From contig JALUWE010000341.1 of NCBI GenBank assembly GCA_027019845.1, forward strand, positions 1 through 9,687: a stretch of 9,687 nucleotides of DNA, written 5' to 3'. The notes under the pieces were generated by a model, which was not told the origin of the DNA, ran no database searches, and was given only the letters and a program-made list of their open reading frames with translations. The DNA is from Anaerolineales bacterium. GTDB lineage: Bacteria > Chloroflexota > Anaerolineae > Anaerolineales > JABWBV01. The position numbers and the translations under genes are program-made. Each line of letters starts with the position of its first letter. Positions within the stretch are counted from its first letter, which is position 1. Shown piece after piece: positions 4,019 to 9,687 of the stretch.

Positions 4019-6637
4019 ATGCCCACCTACCTCGACATCGCGGTCAACATGCCCCAGATTTCGGGCAGCTTCCACTACCACCTGCCGCCCGAACTGGAAG
4101 GCCGCCTGCACCCCGGCGACCTGGTGATCGTCCCGTTCGGCAAACAGACCGTGCAGGGCGTGGTGCTGGGCGAAGTGGAGCAGCCCGCGGTGCCCGAAAC
4201 CCGCGCCGTGCAGGCCATCCTCGACCCGGACGCCTCCCTCACCCCCGCGCAAATGGCGCTCGCCCGCCACCTGTCCGAAGCCACCCTCGCACCCCTGGCC
4301 GCCTGCGTCGCCCTCATGCTGCCCCCCGGCCTCTCCCAGCAGGCCGACACGCTGTACACGCTCGACACCAGCCCGCCACCGGAAAACCTGCCCCGCCTGC
4401 AACAACGCCTCCTCGCGCTGCTCCAAAAGCGAGGCCCCCTGCGCGGCCGCCAGATCGACCGCGCCATCCCGCGGGTGGACTGGCGCCCCAGTATGCGCGG
4501 CCTGGTCCGCCGCGGCTGGATCACGGCCCAACCCGTACTGCCACCCCCCACCATCCAACCCAAACACATCCGCACCGCACAACTGGCCGTGCCGCCCGAA
4601 CAGGCCGAAGCCAGCCTGGAAAAACTGGGGCGCACCGAAGCCACCCGGGCACGCCGCGCGGCCATGCTGCGCGCCCTGATCCGCGAAGGCGTACCCGTCG
4701 ATGTCGCCTGGCTGTACGCCGAAAGCCGCGGCAAAATCGACGACCTGCGCTACCTGGCAAAAAAAGGCCTGGTCGTGCTGGGCGAAAGCGAAGTGTGGCG
4801 CGACCCGCTCGAAGAAATCAGCGTCCCCTGGGACAAAGTCCCCCCCCTGACCCGCGACCAGCTCGCCATCTGGAAAACAATCGAAAGCGGCCTCCGCTCG
4901 CCGCGAGGGAACACCCCTCCCTACCTGCTGCACGGCGTCACCGGCTCCGGCAAAACCGAAATCTACCTGCGCGCCATCGCACACACCATCCAGCAGGGCC
5001 GCGGCGCCATCTACCTCGTCCCCGAAATCGCCCTCACCCCCCAAACCGTGCGGCGCATCATGGCACGCTTCCCCGGACGGGTGGGGCTGGTACACTCCAA
5101 ACTCTCCCCAGGCGAACGCTACGACACCTGGCGCCGCGCCCGCGCCGGCGACCTGAACATCATCGTCGGCCCGCGCTCCGCCCTCTTCACCCCCCTGCCC
5201 GACATCGGCCTGATCATCGTGGACGAATGCCACGACACCTCCTACGCCCAGACCGAACGCCCCCCCTTCTACCACGCCCGCCAGGCCGCGGTGGCCTACG
5301 CCCGCATCACCGCCGCGGTCTGCATCCTCGGCTCCGCCACCCCAGGCGTAGCCAGCATGTACCGCGCCCGGCAAGGGCAATGGACGCTCCTACAGCTTCC
5401 CCAGCGCATCCTGGCGCACAAAGACGCGGTGCAGGCGCATTTACAACGATACGCGCGGGGCGCGCCCCCGGGCAGCCGCCCCACTCCATCCAAACAACAA
5501 CTCCCCGGCCTGCTCTACCGGCACCCGAACAGGGACGCCGTACCCCCGGCGGAACACTCCCCCCGATCATCCCCCTTCCACCCCTACCAGCACGACGCCC
5601 AAACCGCAGACCTGCCCCCCGTGCGCCTGATAGACATGCGCCAGGAACTCAAAGCCGGAAACCGCTCGATCTTCTCCCGCGCCCTGCAGGAAACTCTGGG
5701 GCAGACATTGGAGCAGGGACAACAGGCCATCCTGTTCCTCAACCGCCGCGGCACCGCCACCTACGTGTTCTGCCGGGACTGCGGCCACGCGCTGAAATGC
5801 CCGCGCTGCGACGAAGTTTCCCTCACCTACCACCGCGAAGAAGCGGCCCTGCGCTGCCACCACTGCGGCTACCGGCGCAAAATGCCCAAAAAATGCCCCA
5901 ACTGCGGCAGCACCCGCATCCGCTACTACGGCACCGGCACCGAACAGGTCGAAGCCGAAGTGCGCGCCCTCTTCCCCAAAGCCCGCACCCTGCGCTGGGA
6001 TTGGGACACCACCCGCAAAAAGGGCGCGCACGAAATCATCCTCAGCCACTTCGCCAACCACCGCGCCGACGTGCTGATCGGCACGCAAATGCTGTCCAAA
6101 GGGCTGGACCTGCCGCTGGTCACGCTGGTGGGGATCGTGCTGGCCGACGTGGGGCTGAACCTGCCGGATTACCGCGCCGGGGAGCGCACCTTTCAGGTGT
6201 TGTCGCAGGTGGCCGGCCGCGCCGGGCGCAGTGTGCTGGGCGGGCAGGTGGTGTTGCAGACCTTCAGGCCGCGGCACTACGTCATCCAGGCCGTGGCACG
6301 GCACGACTATGCCAGCTTCTACGCGCGCGAGCTGGCCTACCGCCGCGAGCTGGGCTACCCCCCGTTCGGGCGGCTGGTGCGCCTGGAGTACCGCCACACC
6401 GGCCGCGAGCAGGCCGAAGCCGCGGCCCGCGCCCTGGCCCAGCGCATCCGCAACTGGCTACGGCAAGAAGACCGCCGCCAAACCGAGCTGATCGGCCCGG
6501 TGCCCTGCTTCTTCTCGCGGCTGGACAACCAATACCGCTGGCAGATCGTGCTGCGCGGCCCCGACCCGGTTTCGCTCCTGCGAGGGAAAAAGCTGCTAGA
6601 CTGGCGGGTGGAGGTCGATCCGGTTTCGTTGTTGTGA
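4019..6637 (+). CDS. priA: PriA, primosomal protein N' (replication restart helicase)
   Basis: An 872-residue superfamily II 3'-5' DNA helicase that recognises abandoned replication forks and reloads the replicative helicase. Visible in order are the N-terminal 3'-end-binding domain (about 1-105), a winged-helix region, Walker A GSGKT (309-313) and a Walker B box reading DECHD (402-406, usually DEEHD). After a linker come eight cysteines in four CxxC pairs (585/588, 594/597, 613/616, 626/629) for the two zinc sites, then GTQMLSKGLD (motif V) and QVAGRAGR (730-737, motif VI). It is about 140 residues longer than E. coli PriA. Part of that is a Pro/His/Gln-rich insertion at about 466-531 between the helicase lobes. 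ATG 4019 is preferred to the in-frame ATG at 3959 because the PriA-like sequence starts at PTYLDIAVN and the earlier stretch translates a repeat. It is divergent from the methyltransferase and appears monocistronic. All catalytic elements are present. Confidence 0.96.
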   Translation: MPTYLDIAVNMPQISGSFHYHLPPELEGRLHPGDLVIVPFGKQTVQGVVLGEVEQPAVPETRAVQAILDPDASLTPAQMALARHLSEATLAPLAACVALMLPPGLSQQADTLYTLDTSPPPENLPRLQQRLLALLQKRGPLRGRQIDRAIPRVDWRPSMRGLVRRGWITAQPVLPPPTIQPKHIRTAQLAVPPEQAEASLEKLGRTEATRARRAAMLRALIREGVPVDVAWLYAESRGKIDDLRYLAKKGLVVLGESEVWRDPLEEISVPWDKVPPLTRDQLAIWKTIESGLRSPRGNTPPYLLHGVTGSGKTEIYLRAIAHTIQQGRGAIYLVPEIALTPQTVRRIMARFPGRVGLVHSKLSPGERYDTWRRARAGDLNIIVGPRSALFTPLPDIGLIIVDECHDTSYAQTERPPFYHARQAAVAYARITAAVCILGSATPGVASMYRARQGQWTLLQLPQRILAHKDAVQAHLQRYARGAPPGSRPTPSKQQLPGLLYRHPNRDAVPPAEHSPRSSPFHPYQHDAQTADLPPVRLIDMRQELKAGNRSIFSRALQETLGQTLEQGQQAILFLNRRGTATYVFCRDCGHALKCPRCDEVSLTYHREEAALRCHHCGYRRKMPKKCPNCGSTRIRYYGTGTEQVEAEVRALFPKARTLRWDWDTTRKKGAHEIILSHFANHRADVLIGTQMLSKGLDLPLVTLVGIVLADVGLNLPDYRAGERTFQVLSQVAGRAGRSVLGGQVVLQTFRPRHYVIQAVARHDYASFYARELAYRRELGYPPFGRLVRLEYRHTGREQAEAAARALAQRIRNWLRQEDRRQTELIGPVPCFFSRLDNQYRWQIVLRGPDPVSLLRGKKLLDWRVEVDPVSLL

Positions 6638-6691
6638 GTTGGAAGTTAGAGGGGGTGCGGGGGTATCATCGGCTGAGCAGTTACTCATAGG

Positions 6692-6745
6692 ACTTACGCA
6701 CTTGAAAAGTCGCACCCAGACATCACAGGTCTCAACTGCGTAAGT
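6692..6745. repeat. Inverted-repeat element, possible MITE or IS scar
   Basis: Left arm 6692-6706 and right arm 6731-6745 match at 13 of 15 positions as an inverted repeat. The outer nine bases are perfect (ACTTACGCA against TGCGTAAGT), with a 24-bp spacer. A smaller AGAC (6718-6721) and GTCT (6729-6732) pair lies within. The left border reads TAGGACTTACGCA, which I recall as resembling insertion-sequence or MITE termini in other bacteria; this is not verified. There is no room for a transposase and no clear target duplication. It could equally be a hairpin between converging genes. Confidence 0.5.
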
Positions 6746-6748
6746 ACT

Positions 6749-6786
6749 GTAAGTGACAAATAACGAACCTTTCCGCCATCACTTAC
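6749..6786. repeat. Second inverted repeat sharing the ACTTAC core
   Basis: GTAAGTGA (6749-6756) and TCACTTAC (6779-6786) form a perfect 8-bp inverted repeat with a 22-bp AT-rich spacer. It starts three bases after the 6692-6745 element and shares its GTAAGT/ACTTAC core, so the interval holds four copies of the core as two inverted pairs. The rest of the 6638-6829 gap is AT-richer than its surroundings and shows no further gene. Confidence 0.5.
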
Positions 6787-6829
6787 TCCGTGACTACTAT
6801 CTGGCAACCTTTGTCCACAAATTTTCAAA

Positions 6830-8101
6830 TCACCCTACGCGGTCAAGGAAACGGTAGTACCCGGCCACAAACGGCAAAAACAGCCGGTCGAGGCGGGCCA
6901 GCAGGGTGCGCGGGTGGCGGATGTGCAGGAAGGGGCTGTCGCCGCGGGTGCCGGCCAGCAGTTCGCCGGCCTCTTTGCCCAGCGCGCTGGCAATCGAAAC
7001 GCCGTGCCCGCCGTAGCCGTAGGCGTAGAACACCCCGCCGGCGCGCCCGATGTGCGGCATCAGGTCGAAGGTGATGCCCAGTTGCCCGCTCCAGGAGTGG
7101 GTGACGGGCACACCGCGCAGCTGCGGGAAGACTTCCAGCATCCGTTTTTGCAGCCGCCGGGCCGAGTCGTGCAAGTCCAGCCGGGTGGACAGGTTGTTGC
7201 GCCCGCCGAACAACATGCGCCCGTCGGGGGTCAGGCGGAAGTAGTTCAAAAACCACTTGCTGTCGTAGAACATGCGGCCTTTGGGGCTGAGTTCGGCCTG
7301 CAAGTCCGCGGGCAGCGGTTCGGTGACGATGATGTAGCTGCCGACCGGGAAGATGCCGTTGCGCGCGGCGGGCACCAGGCCGGTGGTGTAGCCGTTGGTG
7401 GCCAGCAGCACCTCTCTGGCGGCCAGTGCGCCTTTGGGGGTGTGCAGCCGGAAGCCGCGCGGCAGGCGTTCGATGCGGGTGACGGCCGCGTCTTCGACCA
7501 GCTGCGCGCCCCGCCGCGCGGCCGCGCGGCCCAGCCCGAAGACGTATTTGGCCGGGTGCAGCCCCCCGGCGTGGTCGCCCACAAATGCCGCGTGGTAGGC
7601 GCGGCTGCCGATCTCGGTGTGGATTGCGTCGCCCGGCACCTCGCGGTAGCCCTGCACCCCGAAGTTCTCGCGCAAAAACGCCAGGTAGGCGCGCCAACTT
7701 TCCACGTGCGATGCTTTGTAGGCCAGCGCGGCAAAGCCCGGGTAGGTCCAGTCGCACTGGATGCCCTCGGACTGGATGGTGTCGCGCACGTGGTCGATGG
7801 CGCGGTAAGCCCACTCCCAGAAAACCCGGGCCTGTTCCAGGCCGTACCATCGGACGATGTTCTTCAGCGGGGCCTTGAGGCCCGGCGTCAACATGCCCCC
7901 GTTGCGGCTGCTGGCCCCCCAGCCGATGTGATGCTGTTCCAGCACGGTGACGTCCACCCCGGCTTTGCGCAGGGCCAGCGCGGCGTGCAGGCCGGTGTAC
8001 CCTCCGCCGATGACCGCCACGTCGGTTTGAGCGGGCAGCTCGCTGGCCGATATATCCGCGGGCCGGGGCGCGTCATCAGCCCAGAAATTGATCGTTTTCA
8101 C
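6830..8101 (-). CDS. DAO-family FAD-dependent oxidoreductase (gamma-glutamylputrescine oxidase-like)
   Basis: A 423-residue flavoprotein of the D-amino-acid oxidase (DAO) superfamily, members of which oxidise amine or amino-acid C-N bonds. The N-terminal Rossmann signature is VIGGGYTGL (glycines at 32-34 and 37), with an acidic residue, E55, ending the second strand to hold the FAD ribose. GWGASSRNGG (60-69) follows; this arrangement is characteristic of PuuB-type gamma-glutamylputrescine oxidases. Near the C-terminus YGYGGHGVSIAS is the second FAD contact typical of the family. The GTG start at 8101 is preferred because it overlaps the upstream stop as GTGA and gives a sensible N-terminus (KTINFWADD); a TTG at 8134 and a GTG at 8116 are alternatives and none has a clear Shine-Dalgarno. 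It is the last gene of a minus-strand operon with two zinc-ribbon proteins. No gamma-glutamylputrescine synthetase or aldehyde dehydrogenase is nearby, so the substrate is open. Confidence 0.9.
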   Translation of the reverse strand: MKTINFWADDAPRPADISASELPAQTDVAVIGGGYTGLHAALALRKAGVDVTVLEQHHIGWGASSRNGGMLTPGLKAPLKNIVRWYGLEQARVFWEWAYRAIDHVRDTIQSEGIQCDWTYPGFAALAYKASHVESWRAYLAFLRENFGVQGYREVPGDAIHTEIGSRAYHAAFVGDHAGGLHPAKYVFGLGRAAARRGAQLVEDAAVTRIERLPRGFRLHTPKGALAAREVLLATNGYTTGLVPAARNGIFPVGSYIIVTEPLPADLQAELSPKGRMFYDSKWFLNYFRLTPDGRMLFGGRNNLSTRLDLHDSARRLQKRMLEVFPQLRGVPVTHSWSGQLGITFDLMPHIGRAGGVFYAYGYGGHGVSIASALGKEAGELLAGTRGDSPFLHIRHPRTLLARLDRLFLPFVAGYYRFLDRVG

Positions 8102-8643
8102 GGCGGCAGAATCCACAGATCGGGTTCGTCGCAACGTATTTCAAAAGAGATGGTTTTGATGTTGTCTTTGCGCTCGGCTTCGATAGCGATTACGATGAAC
8201 TCGATCAACGGTGTGACATCCTCTCGCGCCAGCGTTACCGGCTCGAAAGGCGCGGCCGGGCCATCAGCCAGCCGGGGCGGGTTGCGCAGCAGGGCGACTC
8301 CCGTCTCGATCAGGGTGTCCAGATCACAGTCGAACGCGGGCACAAAGAAGGGACGCGGCGCGGACCAAAACTTCGTCGCGGCCCGGTTGTGTTTGCGAAA
8401 ACTGCTTTGCACCTCGCGTTGCAGCCGGACCACGCCGGATGTCACCCAGAAGGGACGCCCTTTCTGGCCGGGCGGGATGCCCGTGGCATAGCGCACCGGC
8501 TGGGGAACCAACCCCTCCGGTTCTTCCAGCCGCATCCCCTGCCCGCACTGCTGGCAGACCCAGGCCACCTCGTCCGGGTTGGCGGGTACGGGCGTATCGC
8601 AGCGGATGCACTTCAGCGGTACCAGCTCGATTGGCGCGCTCAT
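8098..8643 (-). CDS. Zinc-ribbon protein of unknown function
   Basis: A 181-residue soluble protein that I do not recognise as a named family. It opens with a zinc ribbon, cysteines 12, 15, 30 and 33 (CIRC and CQQC), then a PFWV motif at 64-67, PFFVPAF at 98-104, and an alpha/beta C-terminal part ending in DLWILPP. No membrane segment or signal peptide is evident. The start at 8643 is well supported: AGGAGGT lies six bases upstream and the ATG overlaps the preceding stop as ATGA. Its own stop overlaps the next gene as GTGA, so all three genes of the operon look translationally coupled. The zinc ribbon and following PFWV echo the architecture of the upstream membrane protein, suggesting partners or distant paralogues. 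The frame stays open upstream inside the preceding gene, but that extension is a shadow. Confidence 0.85.
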   Translation of the reverse strand: MSAPIELVPLKCIRCDTPVPANPDEVAWVCQQCGQGMRLEEPEGLVPQPVRYATGIPPGQKGRPFWVTSGVVRLQREVQSSFRKHNRAATKFWSAPRPFFVPAFDCDLDTLIETGVALLRNPPRLADGPAAPFEPVTLAREDVTPLIEFIVIAIEAERKDNIKTISFEIRCDEPDLWILPP

Positions 8644-9680
8644 GTCTGCACCTCCTGGGCGCGCAGTACACCTCCCTCGCGGACGCGTTTGCGTTTGACT
8701 TTCTGTTTTTTGTATCCCAAATACTCGTACACCTCCCCATAGCGGAAGCGTCTGTACGCCGCGGTCATCACCCCGATCCCTGCTCCTGCCGCGCCCAGCC
8801 CAAGCATCAGCAGGCCCAGCGTGTTGTTGTCCTCGTAGGAGGCAAACGCGATCCAGGCGAGCAGGCCGCAAACATCCACCGCCAGGAACGCCCCCAGCGC
8901 CATGCCCAGGATCAGCACCGCGGCGCGGTAGAGGGTGTTGCCGGGTGCCTTGCCATACAGCACCTTGCCGCTGAAGCCATCGACCACCACCTGAAAAGAG
9001 CGTCCCCGGTAGAGGTAGCGCAGCACGTACAACGGGTAATACACCAGCCCCATGCGGGGGCGCACCAGCCGCACGAACGATTGCGAAACCCGGTCGAGTC
9101 CGGCCAATTTGCGAGTGCGGGCAATAAAATCTTGCTCCGCGGCCTGCCACGCTTCGCTCTCCGACCCGACCGGCTCGAACACCATGCCCAGATCGTGCAA
9201 TAAGTCCGAGTCGAACGGCTCCAGCGTCTGGTTGGTGAGCGGCAGGCTGTCTACACCGAATTCGCCCACATCGCAGGCCGCCGCATTCCAGACCATTTCT
9301 TGCGCGATCTTGATTTCACGGGGCACATAGTGCCGCTCTTTGCCGCTGCCGACCTTCTCCTGGCCGAACACCCAGGCCAGCACGCGCGCCCACTCTACCC
9401 AAAATGGCAGGTAGACCACAAAATCCTCTTGCAGGCGGGCGCGGCGGGGCAGGTCGCGGGCGATGGCGAAACTGCTGGTGAGGAAATTCTTCAGCGCGCG
9501 GATGGCGCGTTTGCGGTCCACCTTGAGGAGGACCTGGTAGCGGCGCAGGCCGCGTTCCCCCCGCACGTAAGAGCGCAGCCCGCAGTACGGGCATTCGACA
9601 ATCGCCTGCCCCTCCGGGATGGGGACAATACCCGCACACTGCGGGCAGGAGAGACCGTGGAGTGCGTCGTTATCGCTCAT
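8640..9680 (-). CDS. Zinc-ribbon membrane protein of unknown function
   Basis: A 346-residue protein with an N-terminal zinc ribbon (C12, C15, C30, C33, as CPQC and CPYC). A PFWV motif follows at 92-95, then a conserved-looking segment at 214-249 (YYPLYVLRYLYRGR followed by a VDGFSGKVLYGKAPG strand pair). Two hydrophobic helices lie at about 253-279 and 287-308, and the tail is strongly basic (KKQKVKRKRVR). The ribbon and basic tail predict a cytoplasmic N- and C-terminus around a membrane hairpin. From memory this arrangement resembles poorly characterised bacterial zinc-ribbon membrane proteins such as Bacillus YdjG; that is a weak comparison. The start at 9680 (MSDNDALHG) is seven bases from the window edge, so its ribosome site cannot be seen and a slightly longer N-terminus is not excluded. 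It is the first visible gene of the minus-strand operon, and its TGA overlaps the next ATG. Confidence 0.82.
   Translation of the reverse strand: MSDNDALHGLSCPQCAGIVPIPEGQAIVECPYCGLRSYVRGERGLRRYQVLLKVDRKRAIRALKNFLTSSFAIARDLPRRARLQEDFVVYLPFWVEWARVLAWVFGQEKVGSGKERHYVPREIKIAQEMVWNAAACDVGEFGVDSLPLTNQTLEPFDSDLLHDLGMVFEPVGSESEAWQAAEQDFIARTRKLAGLDRVSQSFVRLVRPRMGLVYYPLYVLRYLYRGRSFQVVVDGFSGKVLYGKAPGNTLYRAAVLILGMALGAFLAVDVCGLLAWIAFASYEDNNTLGLLMLGLGAAGAGIGVMTAAYRRFRYGEVYEYLGYKKQKVKRKRVREGGVLRAQEVQT
8650..8656 (-). promoter_or_regulatory. Shine-Dalgarno of the soluble zinc-ribbon gene
   Basis: AGGAGGT on the minus strand, six bases before the ATG at 8643 and inside the end of the preceding gene. It fixes the start against the much longer open frame extending to 9150, and supports coupled translation across the ATGA overlap. 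Confidence 0.8.
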
Positions 9681-9687
9681 CTTACAC

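Noticed and set aside
4001..5380. 459-codon open frame on the minus strand inside priA
   Set aside because: Composition is Gly/Ala/Val/Asp repeats typical of a shadow frame in GC-rich DNA. priA on the plus strand has clear helicase motifs across the same span.
6638..6829. Small plus-strand open frame beginning at 6790 or a tRNA in the priA-oxidoreductase gap
   Set aside because: The open frame runs antisense into the oxidoreductase with Arg/Gly-rich shadow composition. The inverted repeats do not fold as a cloverleaf.
6914..8491. 525-codon open frame on the plus strand opposite the FAD oxidoreductase
   Set aside because: It crosses two real minus-strand genes, has no recognisable motif, and shows the Gly/Val/Gln/Ala pattern of antisense frames.
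8644..9150. N-terminal extension of the soluble zinc-ribbon protein to 350 residues
   Set aside because: The extension lies out of frame within the preceding membrane-protein gene. A strong AGGAGGT before the ATG at 8643 and the ATGA overlap point to the shorter protein.

Overview
The window is a GC-rich (by eye about two thirds G+C) bacterial chromosomal segment with seven protein-coding genes, densely packed. It has no RNA genes, no CRISPR array and no intact mobile element. The mix of genes suggests a free-living bacterium, most plausibly Chloroflexota (Anaerolineae-like). That assignment is an inference from three things: the long PriA with a large N-terminal half, the style of the PLD and CoA-transferase sequences, and intergenic spaces filled with degenerate short tandem repeats. 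It was not tested by any search.

Layout, left to right. A degenerate 9-10 bp repeat (1-58) precedes an exported phospholipase D-like protein with two complete HKD motifs (74-1159, +). Its 3' end overlaps by 68 bp the 3' end of a convergent Nudix hydrolase (1092-1595, -). A short divergent promoter region (1596-1735) holds a G-rich palindromic repeat and a perfect inverted repeat flanking a possible -10. It leads to a class III (CaiB/BaiF) CoA-transferase (1736-2935, +). A convergent repeat cluster follows (2926-3080), with octamer tandems, a hairpin element and a heptamer array. Then comes a solitary beta-class DNA methyltransferase (3081-3929, -). A divergent space with a second heptamer array (3977-4004) separates it from priA, the replication restart helicase (4019-6637, +). 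The convergent space 6638-6829 is AT-richer and carries two inverted-repeat pairs built on the core ACTTAC, resembling a MITE or IS scar.

The right end is a tightly coupled minus-strand operon, read from 9680 down to 6830. It encodes a zinc-ribbon protein with two membrane helices, a soluble zinc-ribbon protein, and a DAO-family FAD oxidoreductase. The genes are joined by ATGA and GTGA start/stop overlaps. Both zinc ribbons place their four cysteines at residues 12, 15, 30 and 33. This three-gene unit is the least explained part of the window and the best candidate for an undescribed functional module.

The other genes show no sign of working as one pathway. PriA acts in replication restart, the methyltransferase probably works alone on DNA, the Nudix enzyme on a nucleoside diphosphate derivative, the CoA-transferase in acyl-CoA metabolism, and the PLD protein outside the cytoplasm. 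Transcription direction alternates along the window, so four of the five boundaries between transcription units are intergenic spaces and each carries its own kind of short repeat or inverted repeat. The fifth is the PLD/Nudix overlap.
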